Assembly: GCA_027494055.1 (NCBI GenBank)
Contig: JAOSJO010000025.1
Location: forward strand, 1 to 64,000
DNA: 64,000 nt
DNA from: Anaerolineae bacterium
Lineage (GTDB): Bacteria > Chloroflexota > Anaerolineae > Aggregatilineales > JAFGMM01
Reading direction: 5' to 3'
Shown here one piece after another: positions 53,669 through 63,234 of the stretch. The translations under genes were made by a program, and so were the position numbers. Numbering within the stretch: the first letter of the stretch is position 1; every line of letters begins with the position of its first letter. Below the pieces are notes generated by a model, which made no database searches, was not told where the DNA came from, and saw only the letters and a program-made list of their open reading frames with translations.

Positions 53669-55489
53669 TTAGCGATCAACCTCGCCCAGGATAATGTCGA
53701 TGCTGCCCAGGATCGCGACCACGTCCGCCACCTTGTGGCCCCTGCACATCTCGCTCAGGCCCGTCAGATTGATGAAGCTCGTCGAGCGGATATGGTAGCG
53801 CCAGGGGTTCGGCGTGCCGTTCGACACCACGTAGAAGCTAAGCTCGCCCTTGGGGTTCTCGTGCCGCCCGTAGCTCTCGCCCGGCGGGACGCGCACCTGG
53901 TACGCCCGCTTGCCGCCGAAAATCGGCTGGCCCTCCGTGGCGACGAGGCGCGGATACACCTGCTGCAAGATGCGGATGCTCTCGCGCATCTCGTCGAAGC
54001 GCACCAGAAAACGGTCGTACACGTCGCCGTTGTAGCGCACCGCCACGTCGAAGTCGAACTCGTTGTAGATGCTGTAGGGGTCCGCGCGGCGCAGGTCATA
54101 GGGCACGCCGCTCGCGCGCAGCACCGGCCCGGCAGCGCTGTACGCGATTGCCTTGTCCGGCGGCAGAATGCCGACGCCCTGGGTGCGCGTGAGGACGATT
54201 TCGTTCTGCACCAGCAGGTCGGTGAACTGGTCCAGGAAGCGCGGCATCCGCTCGAAGATCAGCTCTTCGAGAAACGCCATCGTCTCGTAGCTGCGCATCC
54301 GTTCGTGGTCGTCGTGCACCACCCCGCCGATGCGCTCCGGCAGGTCGGCAAAGACGCCGCCAAATCGCATGTAGTTGCACATCATGCGGCTGCCGGCGGT
54401 CGCCTCGAAGAAGTCCAGAATCAGCTCGCGTTCGTTCATCACGTAGAGCGCCGGCGTGTAGAACGCGCCCAGGTCGTTGAGCAGGAAGCCAATCGCCCAC
54501 GTGTGGTTGACAAAGCGCGTGAGTTCCGCCATCAGCACACGGATCAGCTCCGCGCGCTCCGGCACCTCCACGCCCATCAGCTTCTCGACCGCAATCGCGT
54601 AGGCGAGGTTGTTCGCCATCGAAGTGATGTAGTCCAGCCGGTCGGTATAGGGCATGTTCTGGAGGTAGGTGTTGCGCTCGCCGATCTTCTCGTGGTTGCG
54701 GTGCAGGTACCCCATCACCGGCTGTAGCTCGACGATGGTCTCGCCGTCGAGGGTGAGCACCATGCGGAACACCCCGTGCGTCGAGGGGTGGTGCGGCCCC
54801 ATGTTGACGATCATGCGCCCCGTCTTGAGGCCCTCCTGCTGCACCGTGACGCCCATCCCGGCGTAGGTGGCGGGGTCGGCCTCCGACTCGTACGCCTCGA
54901 AGGCGAAGCCCGGCGGGTACTGGACGTTCATCCCGTAGGGGTTCTTCTGCTCAGAGCGAATCTGGTGGCCGTCGGGCCAGCGGCTGCTGAAGGGTTTGGC
55001 CTCTTCCTCGTAGAACGGCTCTTTCCAGTCCTTGCGCAGCGGGTGGCCCTCGAAGCCCTCCCACATGAGGATGCGCCGCAGGTTGGGGTGCCCCTGGAAG
55101 CGGATGCCCATCAAGTCCCAGGCTTCGCGCTCCTGGAAGTCCGCGCCCGGCCACACGCCCACCAGCGAGGGCAACTCGGCCTCGTCGCGCGCGGTGCGCG
55201 CCTTGAAGCTCAGGGGCGGCCCGCCCGCCTGGATGCTGGCCGCGTTGTAGACCATCTCAAAATAGCCGTCGTCGAGGTAATCGACCGCGCAGGCGTTCGC
55301 GAGGTAATCGAAGCCCAGTTCGTCGCGGATGGTCGTCGCCACCTCAACCAGCTTGCTGGCCTCAACGACGACGCCCTCATAGCCCTGGCGGTTATCGTGG
55401 CTGACCGCGCCGGGGTACTTCTCAAGCAGCGCATCAATCGCCTCGGCGATTGGATCCACCTTCTCGACGGCTGGCGGCGTTTCGGTCAT
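53669..55489 (-). CDS. nuoCD: Fused NADH-quinone oxidoreductase subunits C and D
   Basis: ATG at 55489 ([19 protein letters not shown]) after GGAGAG; an in-frame ATG 15 bp earlier is possible. Residues of about 1-190 are NuoC ([60 protein letters not shown]). Residues of about 230-606 are NuoD ([59 protein letters not shown]). The C-terminus is complete ([17 protein letters not shown]). The frame is intact at 606 residues. NuoC-NuoD fusions are known in several phyla. It forms the peripheral arm near the quinone site. Confidence 0.93.
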   Translation of the reverse strand: MTETPPAVEKVDPIAEAIDALLEKYPGAVSHDNRQGYEGVVVEASKLVEVATTIRDELGFDYLANACAVDYLDDGYFEMVYNAASIQAGGPPLSFKARTARDEAELPSLVGVWPGADFQEREAWDLMGIRFQGHPNLRRILMWEGFEGHPLRKDWKEPFYEEEAKPFSSRWPDGHQIRSEQKNPYGMNVQYPPGFAFEAYESEADPATYAGMGVTVQQEGLKTGRMIVNMGPHHPSTHGVFRMVLTLDGETIVELQPVMGYLHRNHEKIGERNTYLQNMPYTDRLDYITSMANNLAYAIAVEKLMGVEVPERAELIRVLMAELTRFVNHTWAIGFLLNDLGAFYTPALYVMNERELILDFFEATAGSRMMCNYMRFGGVFADLPERIGGVVHDDHERMRSYETMAFLEELIFERMPRFLDQFTDLLVQNEIVLTRTQGVGILPPDKAIAYSAAGPVLRASGVPYDLRRADPYSIYNEFDFDVAVRYNGDVYDRFLVRFDEMRESIRILQQVYPRLVATEGQPIFGGKRAYQVRVPPGESYGRHENPKGELSFYVVSNGTPNPWRYHIRSTSFINLTGLSEMCRGHKVADVVAILGSIDIILGEVDR

Positions 55490-55571
55490 GCTCTCTCCTT
55501 GCATATCGACAGTGACCGTTTCAACATGCCTGGATGTGCTTCATTCTTCTCCGTTGCGCCCTGTATAGGCT

Positions 55572-56241
55572 TTACGCTTCATCCTCACCGCCGGCCGGCT
55601 GCGCTTCGGTGGCCTTCTGCACCGCGCGACGGATCACCGGCGCGCGGCGCGGGTCGATGAGGTCGGGACCCAGCACGGGAACCGGCACCTCGTCCGACGG
55701 GATGCGCTTGTACCAGGGCGCAGTACGGATCGACTGCGCCTCGATGCGCTTGTGCAGCGTGATAAAGCCATGCAGCAACGCCTGGGGTGGGTGGGCAGCC
55801 CGGCACGTACACGTCAACCGGGATGAACTTGTCGATGCCGTCCACTACGTTGTACCCCTCTTTGAACGGCCCGCCGCCGTTGGCGCACGCGCCCATCGAC
55901 AGCACGTACTTCGGCTCCGCCATCTGGTTGTACAGGCGCACGATTGGGCCGACCATCTTCTTTGTCACCGTGCCAGAGACGATGAGCAGGTCGCACTGGC
56001 GCGGGCTGGGCCGCATGATCTCCATGCCGAAGCGCGACTGGTCGTAGCGCGCGCCCCCGGTGGCGATCATCTCGATGGCGCAGCACGCCAGACCGAAGAA
56101 CATCGGCCACACCGAGCGCGCCCGGCTCCAGTCGTAGATCACGTCCACCAAGTCTTCCATCCGGGCGAGCACGACGTTGTTGCGCAAGTCGGGCGGCACC
56201 GGGTTCGGGTCGTAGGGGTCTCGGATTTCGTCGGAGTCCAT
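55572..56241 (-). CDS. nuoB: NADH-quinone oxidoreductase subunit B (one frameshift)
   Basis: ATG at 56241. The N2-cluster cysteines are all visible: [15 protein letters not shown] (tandem Cys), [20 protein letters not shown], and [15 protein letters not shown]-run shift near 55797 moves the end to another frame ([20 protein letters not shown], ending [10 protein letters not shown] at 55572). About 222 residues. It passes electrons from NuoI to quinone. It is the first nuo gene here; nuoA, which usually precedes it, is absent from the window. Confidence 0.88.
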
Positions 56242-56383
56242 CAGTTCTCTTCTACCCTCCAGGCATCAGGCGTCATTGGGTTGGGCAGTGCAGCCACCCA
56301 TATTTTATGAAAACGCCTGCTTTCTAGCCAACATCTGGGCGGCCCGCCCGCACGGCGCGGCCGCCCAGCCACAATGCAACAGG

Positions 56384-57877
56384 CTACTCCTCACCCAGAA
56401 TCGCGTCCGTGTCGATCTGCGCGCGCTGGAGGCGACCGCTGTAATCGACGTAGACGGCTTTCCACTCGGTGAAGGTATCCAGTGCGGTCTGGCCGGCCTC
56501 GCGCATCCCGTTGCCGGTGCCGCGCGTCCCGCCGAACGGGAACTGAATCTCCGCGCCGATGGTGCCGTGGTTGATGTACACGATACCGGTGCTCAGGTCG
56601 CGGATGGCGCGGAAGGCGGCAGTGACGTTCTCGGTGAAGATGCTGCTGGAGAGGCCGAAGGCCGTGTTGTTGTTGATCTCAATCGCCTCTTCGAGCGTGC
56701 CGCACTCGATGATGGACAGCACCGGCCCGAAGATTTCCTCCTGGGCGATGCGCATATCGGGCTTCACCTGATCGAAGATCGTGACCTCGTAGAAGAAGCC
56801 CTTGTCCTTGTCGGCGGGCTTGCCGCCGCAGAGCAGCCGCGCGCCCTCGCCCTTGCCGATCTCCACGTAGCTGTGCACCGTCTTGCGCGCGCCCTCGTTG
56901 ACCAGCGGGCCGACGTCCACGCTCGCGTCGAGGCCGTAGCCCAGCGTGAGCTTCTTAGCGCGCGCGGCCAGCGCCTCGGTCAGCCTGGGCGCGATGCCCT
57001 TCTGCACGATCAGGCGGCTGGTCGCGGTGCAGCGCTGGCCGGTCGTGCCGAACGCGCTCCACAGAATGGCCTCCACCGCCAGGTCAAAATTGGCGTCGTC
57101 CATCACGATGATGGCGTTCTTGCCGCCCAACTCCAACGAGACCTTCTTGCCATACCGCGCCGCCTCGGCGTAGAGGCTGTACCCGATCTCGGTCGAGCCG
57201 GTGAACGAGATGACCTTGACTTCGGGGTCGTTCACGATGGCGTTGCCCACCGAGCCGCCCGGCCCGGTGATCACGTTGAACACGCCCGGCGGCAGCCTGG
57301 CGTCGTGGAAGACGCGCGCGAACTCGACGCCGAGGTTGGGCGTGTCGGAGGCGGGCTTGAACACCACCGTGTTGCCGGCCACCAGCGCCGGCAGCGACTT
57401 CCAGCTTGGGATGGCGATGGGGAAGTTCCACGGCGTGATCAGGCCGACCACGCCCACCGAGTCGCGGAGCGCCATGCCGAACTTGTTCGGCAGTTCGACC
57501 GGCGCGGTGTAGCCGAGCAGGCGCCGGCCCTCCCCGCCCATGTAGAAGGCCATGTCGATGGCCTCCTGCACGTCGCCGCGCGCCTCGGCGATCACCTTGC
57601 CCATCTCCTGGGTCATCAGGCGGGCGAGCGCCTCTTTGCGTTCCGTGAGGATTTGCCCGACACGGTAGAGGATTTCTCCCCGGCGCGGCGCGGGCGTCAG
57701 CCGCCATGGGTGGTACGCGGCCTTCGCCGCCGCGACAGCGGCCTTAACGTCATCGGGGCCGGATTTCGGTACGACCGCGACGATTTCCTCCGTGGCCGGG
57801 TTGATGGAATCCATCGTCGCGCCGGAGCGAGCGTCAACCCATTCCCCGCCGATTAGATTCTTGACCGTTGCGGCCAT
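56384..57877 (-). CDS. Aldehyde dehydrogenase (NAD(P)+), substrate unknown
   Basis: ATG at 57877 ([20 protein letters not shown]) after GGAGAAAG. The frame is intact at 497 residues. NAD(P)-binding: [30 protein letters not shown] and [11 protein letters not shown]. Catalytic glutamate in [19 protein letters not shown], and catalytic cysteine in [15 protein letters not shown]. The late motif [20 protein letters not shown] is normal. It resembles ketoglutaric semialdehyde and other semialdehyde dehydrogenases, but the exact substrate is not evident. It is divergent from the kinase gene. Confidence 0.85.
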   Translation of the reverse strand: MAATVKNLIGGEWVDARSGATMDSINPATEEIVAVVPKSGPDDVKAAVAAAKAAYHPWRLTPAPRRGEILYRVGQILTERKEALARLMTQEMGKVIAEARGDVQEAIDMAFYMGGEGRRLLGYTAPVELPNKFGMALRDSVGVVGLITPWNFPIAIPSWKSLPALVAGNTVVFKPASDTPNLGVEFARVFHDARLPPGVFNVITGPGGSVGNAIVNDPEVKVISFTGSTEIGYSLYAEAARYGKKVSLELGGKNAIIVMDDANFDLAVEAILWSAFGTTGQRCTATSRLIVQKGIAPRLTEALAARAKKLTLGYGLDASVDVGPLVNEGARKTVHSYVEIGKGEGARLLCGGKPADKDKGFFYEVTIFDQVKPDMRIAQEEIFGPVLSIIECGTLEEAIEINNNTAFGLSSSIFTENVTAAFRAIRDLSTGIVYINHGTIGAEIQFPFGGTRGTGNGMREAGQTALDTFTEWKAVYVDYSGRLQRAQIDTDAILGEE

Positions 57878-58063
57878 TGCAGCTTTCTCCAGTTTTCTCC
57901 ATGGGGAACGCAAGAATTGAGGCTCTTAGTGTAACCCGCACCCAAGCGGAAGGCAAGCGCTTTGGCGATCTGGCGCAACGCGCCGCTTTCTTCAGAATGC
58001 TTGCCCACCTCTTTAACGTGGAGTATAACCATCATAGAAACTGGATGTGTGACAGCAAGAGCG

Positions 58064-59655
58064 ATGCACGCACCTTTAAGGCAGTTGGGCCAGTACGAGA
58101 TTATCGAAGAACTGGGGCACGGCGGCATGTCCACCGTGTACCGCGCGCGCCAGGCGTCGATGGGCCGCGAGGTGGCGATCAAGGTGCTCGCGGCGGAGCT
58201 GGCGCGCGAGAAGGGCTTCATGGAGCGCTTCACCAAGGAAGTGCAACTCATCGCCCTGCTCGAACACCCGCACATCCTTCCCGTCATCGACTACGGCGAA
58301 ACCAACGGCGCGGCCTATCTCGTCATGCGCTTCCTGCAGGGCGGCTCGCTCTCCGACCGCATCAAGCAAGGCCCCTTCTCGCTGTCCGAAGCGAACGCGA
58401 TGCTCAACCAGATCGCCTCCGCGCTGGACTACGCCCACCGGCGTGGGGTCATCCACCGCGATCTGAAGCCCTCCAACATCCTCATGGACAAGGACGGCAA
58501 CTGCTACCTCACCGATTTCGGGATTGCCAAGATCGCCCACATCGACGACGGGCTGACCACCACCGGCCACGTGATGGGCACGCCCGCCTACATGTCGCCG
58601 GAGCAGGGCCTGGGGCTGCCCATCAACGGGCGCGCGGACATCTACGCGCTGGGGCTGATCCTCTACGAGATGCTCGTGCGCCGCCGGCCTTTCACCGCAG
58701 ACTCGCCCCCCGCGCTCATCTTCCAGCACGTCTATCACCCGCCGCCGCGCCCGACGGTGCTGAACCCCGACCTGCCGCAGGCAGTCGAAGAAGTGGTGCT
58801 CAAGGCGCTCGCCAAGCGCCCGGAAGAGCGCTACCAGACGCCGATGGACCTGGCGAACGCCTTCGATTACGCGCTCACCGGCGACGCCACGCACACCACC
58901 CGCCTGTCGCGCACGCTCTCCACCGACTCCGCGCCGACCCTGGTCAACGCCGGCGTCCCGCTCGCCATCGCGGACGAAGGCACGACCCTCGCGATGAGCG
59001 ACTCGGAGCGGCAGGTGCCGCCGCTCCCGGTGGAGGCGGTGTCCGTGCCCGCGCCCGCCGAGCCAGAGACCGTCAGGCAGCCCCGCCGCGCGCGGATGGC
59101 GCTGCTGGGCGTCGTCTTCCTGGCGGTCGCCTTCATCGGCGTGTTCGCGCTCAGCCAGTTTGCGCCAGGCGGCGCGATGGCCCCGCGCCAACCGCCACCA
59201 CAACCGACACCCCGGCACGCGATACCGCGACACTCGCCGCCTCCGCTGTCGAGCCGTCGCCGGACGCCGCCACGACCACGCGCGCGCCGACCGGCACCCC
59301 AACGGCCACCGCCACCCTCTCCCCCACCGCGACCGCGCCGCCGCCTACTCCCACGTCCTCACCGACGGTGACAGCGTCGCCGACGGCGACCACCGCGCCG
59401 GTCACGCCCGGCGTCATCGAGTCGCTTGAGGTCGCGCCGGTGCGGGAGGCGACCGTGCGCAGCCAGCCGACCCCCGACGCCGAGATACTGGCGGTCGTGA
59501 ACCCTGGGCAGCGCCTCGTGGCGACAGGCCGCGACGCGGGCGCTGACTGGGTGTGGGTGCGCGTGGTTGCCACGGGCCGGCAGGGGTGGGCGTCCGCGCG
59601 TGACCTCAACGAGCCGCACGAGGTGCTCATGGGGCTGCCCGAACGCGCCTCGTGA
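58064..59655 (+). CDS. Ser/Thr protein kinase with transmembrane helix and SH3 sensor (one frameshift)
   Basis: ATG at 58064. The kinase domain covers about residues 10-275: GHGGMSTVYRARQ, VAIKVLAAELAREKGFM (catalytic Lys), VIHRDLKPSNILMDKDG, YLTDFGIAKIAHIDDG and MGTPAYMSPEQGLGLPINGR. After a juxtamembrane linker comes one helix (MALLGVVFLAVAFIGVFAL). A break near 59177 (CCCC run) leads to a Thr/Pro/Ala linker. An extracytoplasmic SH3 domain ends the protein (ATVRSQPTPDAEILAVVNPG, WVWVRVVATGRQGWASARDL). No PASTA domains. It resembles PknB-type receptor kinases that sense wall or ligand state and signal inward. Confidence 0.88.
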
Positions 59656-59681
59656 CGTTTTCCTAATATGCATAAGCAAAA

Positions 59682-59710
59682 TTGACAAACTTTCCCCGCA
59701 AATATACAAT
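59682..59710 (+). promoter_or_regulatory. Promoter of the SufR-like gene with overlapping dyad
   Basis: TTGACA (59682-59687) and TACAAT (59705-59710) with a 17-bp spacer, consensus-like. A small dyad, AATAT-GA-ATATT, overlaps its downstream edge. This is the right place for a self-repressing operator. Confidence 0.6.
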
Positions 59711-59750
59711 ATGAATATTACACAAATGACCCGGCAAGCGTGGGGCACAC

Positions 59751-60392
59751 ATGCAGGAGACGCGCCAACACATTCTGGAGATTCTCAAAGAGGCGGGCCA
59801 GGCGACAGTTGACGAGCTGGTGGCCGAGTTGCGCAACCGCACGGGCGACATCACCGCCGTGACGGTCCGCTACCATTTGGACATCCTGCGCAGCGAGGGC
59901 CTGGTCGATGCGTCAAACGTGCGCCGCCGCCGCAGCCCGGGTCGCCCCCAGTACATCTATGCGCTTACCGAAGAGGCGGAGGCCTACTTCCCGAAGAACT
60001 ACCAGTCGCTGGCCGACCACCTGCTGGGCGAACTCAAGGAGAAATACCCGGCGGCGGAGGTCAGGGACCTGATCCGGGCGGTCGCGCAGCGCATGGCCGC
60101 CGAGGTGGGCGCGCTGCCCGATGACCTGGACCCCGAAGCGCGCCTCGAACAGATCGCCGCCTTCCTGACCGAGAAGGGCTATCGCGCGAGCTGGGAACCC
60201 GTGGAAGGCGAGGGCGGCACGTACCTGCTGCACATCAGCAACTGCCCCTACCACTCGGTGGCGGGCAAGCACTGCGAACTATGCCTGATGGACACCGAGC
60301 TGATCAACCTCCTCACGAGCGACAGTTCCGCCGCCACCAGCCACATCGCCAACGGCGCAGACACCTGCACCTACGAGACGCACCTGTCGTGA
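59751..60392 (+). CDS. SufR-like Fe-S-sensing transcriptional repressor
   Basis: An intact frame of 213 residues. Winged helix at the N-terminus (RQHILEILKEAGQATVDELV, ITAVTVRYHLDILRSEGLVD, VRRRRSPGRPQYIYALTEEA). The C-terminal part has the cysteine set of SufR proteins: HISNCPYHSVAGKHCELCLM and a later DTCTYE. Three or four cysteines there would hold a 4Fe-4S cluster. In cyanobacteria and actinobacteria SufR represses Fe-S assembly genes when clusters are plentiful. The erpA-type gene 105 bp downstream fits that role. Confidence 0.8.
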   Translation: MQETRQHILEILKEAGQATVDELVAELRNRTGDITAVTVRYHLDILRSEGLVDASNVRRRRSPGRPQYIYALTEEAEAYFPKNYQSLADHLLGELKEKYPAAEVRDLIRAVAQRMAAEVGALPDDLDPEARLEQIAAFLTEKGYRASWEPVEGEGGTYLLHISNCPYHSVAGKHCELCLMDTELINLLTSDSSAATSHIANGADTCTYETHLS

Positions 60393-60420
60393 CGAATTTC
60401 ACTGATTGTTTTCTTGCTTA

Positions 60421-60449
60421 TTGACGCGCCCCTGCCAGCGTGATAGAAT
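60421..60449 (+). promoter_or_regulatory. Promoter of the ErpA-type gene
   Basis: TTGACG (60421-60426) and TAGAAT (60444-60449) with a 17-bp spacer, 49 bp upstream of the ATG at 60498. The Fe-S carrier therefore has its own promoter. Confidence 0.65.
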
Positions 60450-60497
60450 AGCCGATATCAATCGCACGAGCTGGCCTGATGCTCTGGGAGGGCAGTA

Positions 60498-60860
60498 ATG
60501 TCCATTGGAACCGAAACTGGCACGGAAACCCTGACGATTACGCCCCTGGCGTTGCAGATGGTCAAGGAAATCCAGGCCGAGCGCAACCTTGAAAGCTACC
60601 TGCTGCGCGTGTTCGTCGCCGGCAGCGGCTGTTCTGGCGTACAGTATGGCCTCGCGTTCGAAGAGGCCATGATGGAGGACGACACGGTTATCAAGATCGA
60701 TGGCCTTTCGATGGTGGTTGACGCGGTCAGCCTCCCTTACGTCACCGGCGCGTGCATCGACTTCGTGGACGGGCCGATGGGCGCGGGGTTCCGCATCGAC
60801 AACCCGAACGCGATGCCGATGGGCGGGTCGTGCTCCTGCGGCGGCGGTTGCTCCTGCTAG
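60498..60860 (+). CDS. erpA: A-type iron-sulfur cluster carrier (ErpA/IscA/HesB family)
   Basis: ATG after GGGAGGG. The frame is intact at 120 residues. The A-type fold: LTITPLALQMVKEIQAERNL, LLRVFVAGSGCSGVQYGLAF, DGLSMVVDAVSLPYVTGACI and DFVDGPMGAGFRIDNPNA. The first cluster cysteine is in GSGCSG. The C-terminal CGC-type motif is expanded to SCSCGGGCSC, with four cysteines instead of two. It receives and delivers Fe-S clusters. The neighbouring SufR-like repressor suggests cluster-sensitive control. Confidence 0.88.
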   Translation: MSIGTETGTETLTITPLALQMVKEIQAERNLESYLLRVFVAGSGCSGVQYGLAFEEAMMEDDTVIKIDGLSMVVDAVSLPYVTGACIDFVDGPMGAGFRIDNPNAMPMGGSCSCGGGCSC

Positions 60861-60907
60861 ACCTTCCCGGCAAGCCGGCCGGCCTGAACTCCATAGACAA
60901 CTACTGC

Positions 60908-60956
60908 TACCAGGAGGTCGCGCTCTGTCGTGTGAGACGGGACTGATCTCCTGGTA
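60908..60956 (+). promoter_or_regulatory. Long-looped hairpin before the radical SAM gene
   Basis: TACCAGGAG (60908-60916) and CTCCTGGTA (60948-60956) are perfect arms around a 31-nt loop. There is no U-run, so it is more a leader structure or binding site than a terminator. The AGGAG in the left arm would be masked when paired. Confidence 0.35.
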
Positions 60957-61024
60957 TCATTGTGTCAGCCGCCCGCCCAGCGCACACCCGGCGTGATCGT
61001 GTAACCGCACCGGAGGAAGCCAAA

Positions 61025-62429
61025 GTGTTCAACTTCTTGCGCAGAAAGAGCGAAAAGCCCGCCGCCCTCTGGCTGGACCTGGGCGACCTGGGCGACCTGG
61101 TTCACCCGCACGGCCCGCACGAGCAGTGGCAGGATCACGGCCTGGGCCTGCTGCGGACCATCCTCCACCAGAACGGCATCCAGACGGACCTGCTCTCCAC
61201 GCGGGCGGTCACCCGCTGGGACCAGCTCACCAAGAAGCTGCACGGCTACGAAATGCTCATCATGAACGTGCGCAGCTACACGTACCCGGTCGCGCTCAAG
61301 TCGGCGCAGCTTTTCAAAGCGGCGAATCCGCGTGGCGTCGTGCTCACCGGCGGGATGCACGCCACCGTCGCCCCCGACGAGATGCTGGCGGTCGATGCGT
61401 TTGACCGGGTGTGCCAGGGGCCAGGCGAGAACACCATCCTGGAGCTGGTCAAGGACCCGTTCGCCACGTCAGACCGGCTCGTGCCGGGCCAGGGCGCGAA
61501 GTCGATGGCCGACTGGCCCATGATCGACCGCACGCTGTGGCCCAGGCCCCACCGCCGCCTCAACCGGACCTTCCCCTGGCCGCTGGAGCCGGAGTGCGGT
61601 TGGGGGGCCGGCCCCGGTCGCCACCATCATCACCAGCCGCGTCTGCCCGTGGCAGTGCGTGTTCTGCAACGAGGCGTCGTACATCCCCAAGATGGGCCGC
61701 CGGCCCGTGGAGATGGTCATCGAAGAACTCAACTACCTCGATGAAACCTTCGGCCCGATCGGGTCGGTGGTCATCCACGACTCGATGTTCTTCCAGAACC
61801 CGTCGTGGCTGCGCGAGTGGATCGAGAAGTACCCGCGCAAGGCGAACCGGGCCTGGCCCTATTGGGCCGCCGCGCGCTCCGATACCGTGCGCCAGTGGCC
61901 GGACCTGTTCGAGGCGCTGGTCAAAGAGACCAACTGGATGACCGTCTCGATTGGTTTCGAGTCGGGCAGCGACCGCATCCTGCGGCTGCTGAACAAGGAG
62001 TGCACCGAAGAGGACAATTACTTCGCGATTGCGCTGCTGGATCGCATCGGCGACGAGCTGGAGGCGCAGGGCCGCGAAGCGCCCCGATTCTGGGCAAACA
62101 TTATGCTGGGCATCCCTGGCGAGACGCACGAGGACGCCTTCAAGACCATGCGGATGCTCAAGTCGATGAAGCGCGTCCTGCCGTCGATCTCGTACTACGC
62201 GCCCTATCCGGGGTCGGCGCTCGGCTACCAGTTGATCGCCGAGGGGAAGAGCCTGATGTCCAAAGACAACTACCACCGCTTCCCCGACGACGAGAAGGTC
62301 AGGGGCGTCGATTACCAGTTCTACCGCGAGTTGCTGGCCGGCAGGTACGACGACGAGATCAACCGGGGCCTCGACGAGGCCGCACGCAAGAAGAGCGGCG
62401 TGTTCGCCGACGCGCTGATCAAGGCGTAG
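61025..62429 (+). CDS. B12-binding-domain radical SAM protein (one frameshift)
   Basis: GTG start after GGAGGAAG (VFNFLRRKSEKPAALWLDLG). The first 190 residues form a cobalamin-binding-like α/β domain (LTKKLHGYEMLIMNVRSYTY, GVVLTGGMHATVAPDEML). A G6 run near 61605 breaks the frame, which resumes ATIITSRVCPWQCVFCNEAS. The C-x3-C-x2-C binds the radical 4Fe-4S cluster. The radical SAM barrel continues (VSIGFESGSDRILRLLNKEC, FWANIMLGIPGETHEDAFKT). Length is about 468 residues. The order B12-binding then radical SAM is as in methyltransferases of class B and their relatives. The product is unknown. Fe-S genes upstream fit its needs. Confidence 0.82.
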
Positions 62430-62500
62430 CCGTCAGGTCGAGGCGCGCGTTTCGCTTTGGAACCGAGCAGAGCCGCGTGACCGCTACGGAGGAAGGCAGC

Positions 62501-62707
62501 ATGAGCAGCTTCAGCAACCCGCATTACATGTACGTCTTCGACATGAAGAACGGCAGGAAGAAGCTGGCCTACGGCCATTCGCCTGAAGACGCGCTCGACA
62601 TCTTGCGCGTCCGCCTCACCGAAGAAGAGCTGGCGGAGATCCTCCCCGACCGGTACGTCAAGATACACCAGCGCGAGATCCACAAGTACATCGACCAGCT
62701 TGGGTGA
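62501..62707 (+). CDS. Small conserved-looking protein, unknown
   Basis: ATG after GGAGGAAGG. 68 residues: MSSFSNPHYMYVFDMKNGRK, then KLAYGHSPEDALDILRVRLT. It is charged and soluble and looks like a compact α/β fold. It overlaps the next gene's GTG by 4 bp (GTGA). Placement after the radical SAM gene suggests a partner or peptide role, but there is no direct sign. Confidence 0.55.
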   Translation: MSSFSNPHYMYVFDMKNGRKKLAYGHSPEDALDILRVRLTEEELAEILPDRYVKIHQREIHKYIDQLG

Positions 62708-63042
62708 GGGCAGCGCCAGCGATGTTCGGTGACTCCAGGCAGGGCGTCCACCTCACCGAGGCGCAGCGGCGGCTGCTGGCGGCGCTCGGCGCGGGCGCGT
62801 CGTTGAAGTCGCACCGTTACCTGGACGGGACGAAAGCCTGCCAGCTGCACCCGCTCGACCAACCCGCCGCGTCGGAGCCGGTCGCGGCGGCGGATGTGGC
62901 CGCCCTGGAGCGCCTGGGTCTCCTCAGAAGCAACATGAAGTTCCCCGCCGCGACCTACCTCCTGACCGCGAAGGGCGAGGCCGTGCGCGCCGCGCTGGAG
63001 GGCGCGCCTGCCAGCAGCAAGGTCCTCATCGCGCGCGGCTAG
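62704..63042 (+). CDS. Small winged-helix-like protein, unknown
   Basis: GTG at 62704 overlaps the upstream stop; an ATG at 62722 (MFGDSRQGVHLTEAQRRL) is the alternative. 112 residues. LTEAQRRLLAALGAGASLKS, ADVAALERLGLLRSNMKF and AATYLLTAKGEAVRAALE have the helix-helix-wing rhythm of a MarR-like winged helix. No family was assigned. It is probably translated with the 68-residue protein. Confidence 0.5.
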   Translation: MRAAPAMFGDSRQGVHLTEAQRRLLAALGAGASLKSHRYLDGTKACQLHPLDQPAASEPVAAADVAALERLGLLRSNMKFPAATYLLTAKGEAVRAALEGAPASSKVLIARG

Positions 63043-63234
63043 CGCCAGCGCGATCCCCCACGCGCACAAACTGGCGTTCAGTGGAATCCCGGCGGCAATC
63101 GGACGCCTGGCCGTCATGCACCGGCGCGCCGCTGCGGGGTAACATGGCATCGGGCGCTGGCGCGGGTCTGGCGACGCGGCGCGCCTGTTGCTAGTACCAA
63201 TGGCCCATGCTAGAATCGAGCGCCGGTTTGGAAG

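Noticed and set aside
53351..54727. 458-codon rightward frame opposite nuoCD
   Set aside because: Complement of a clear NuoD sequence; His/Ala/Val-rich without motifs.
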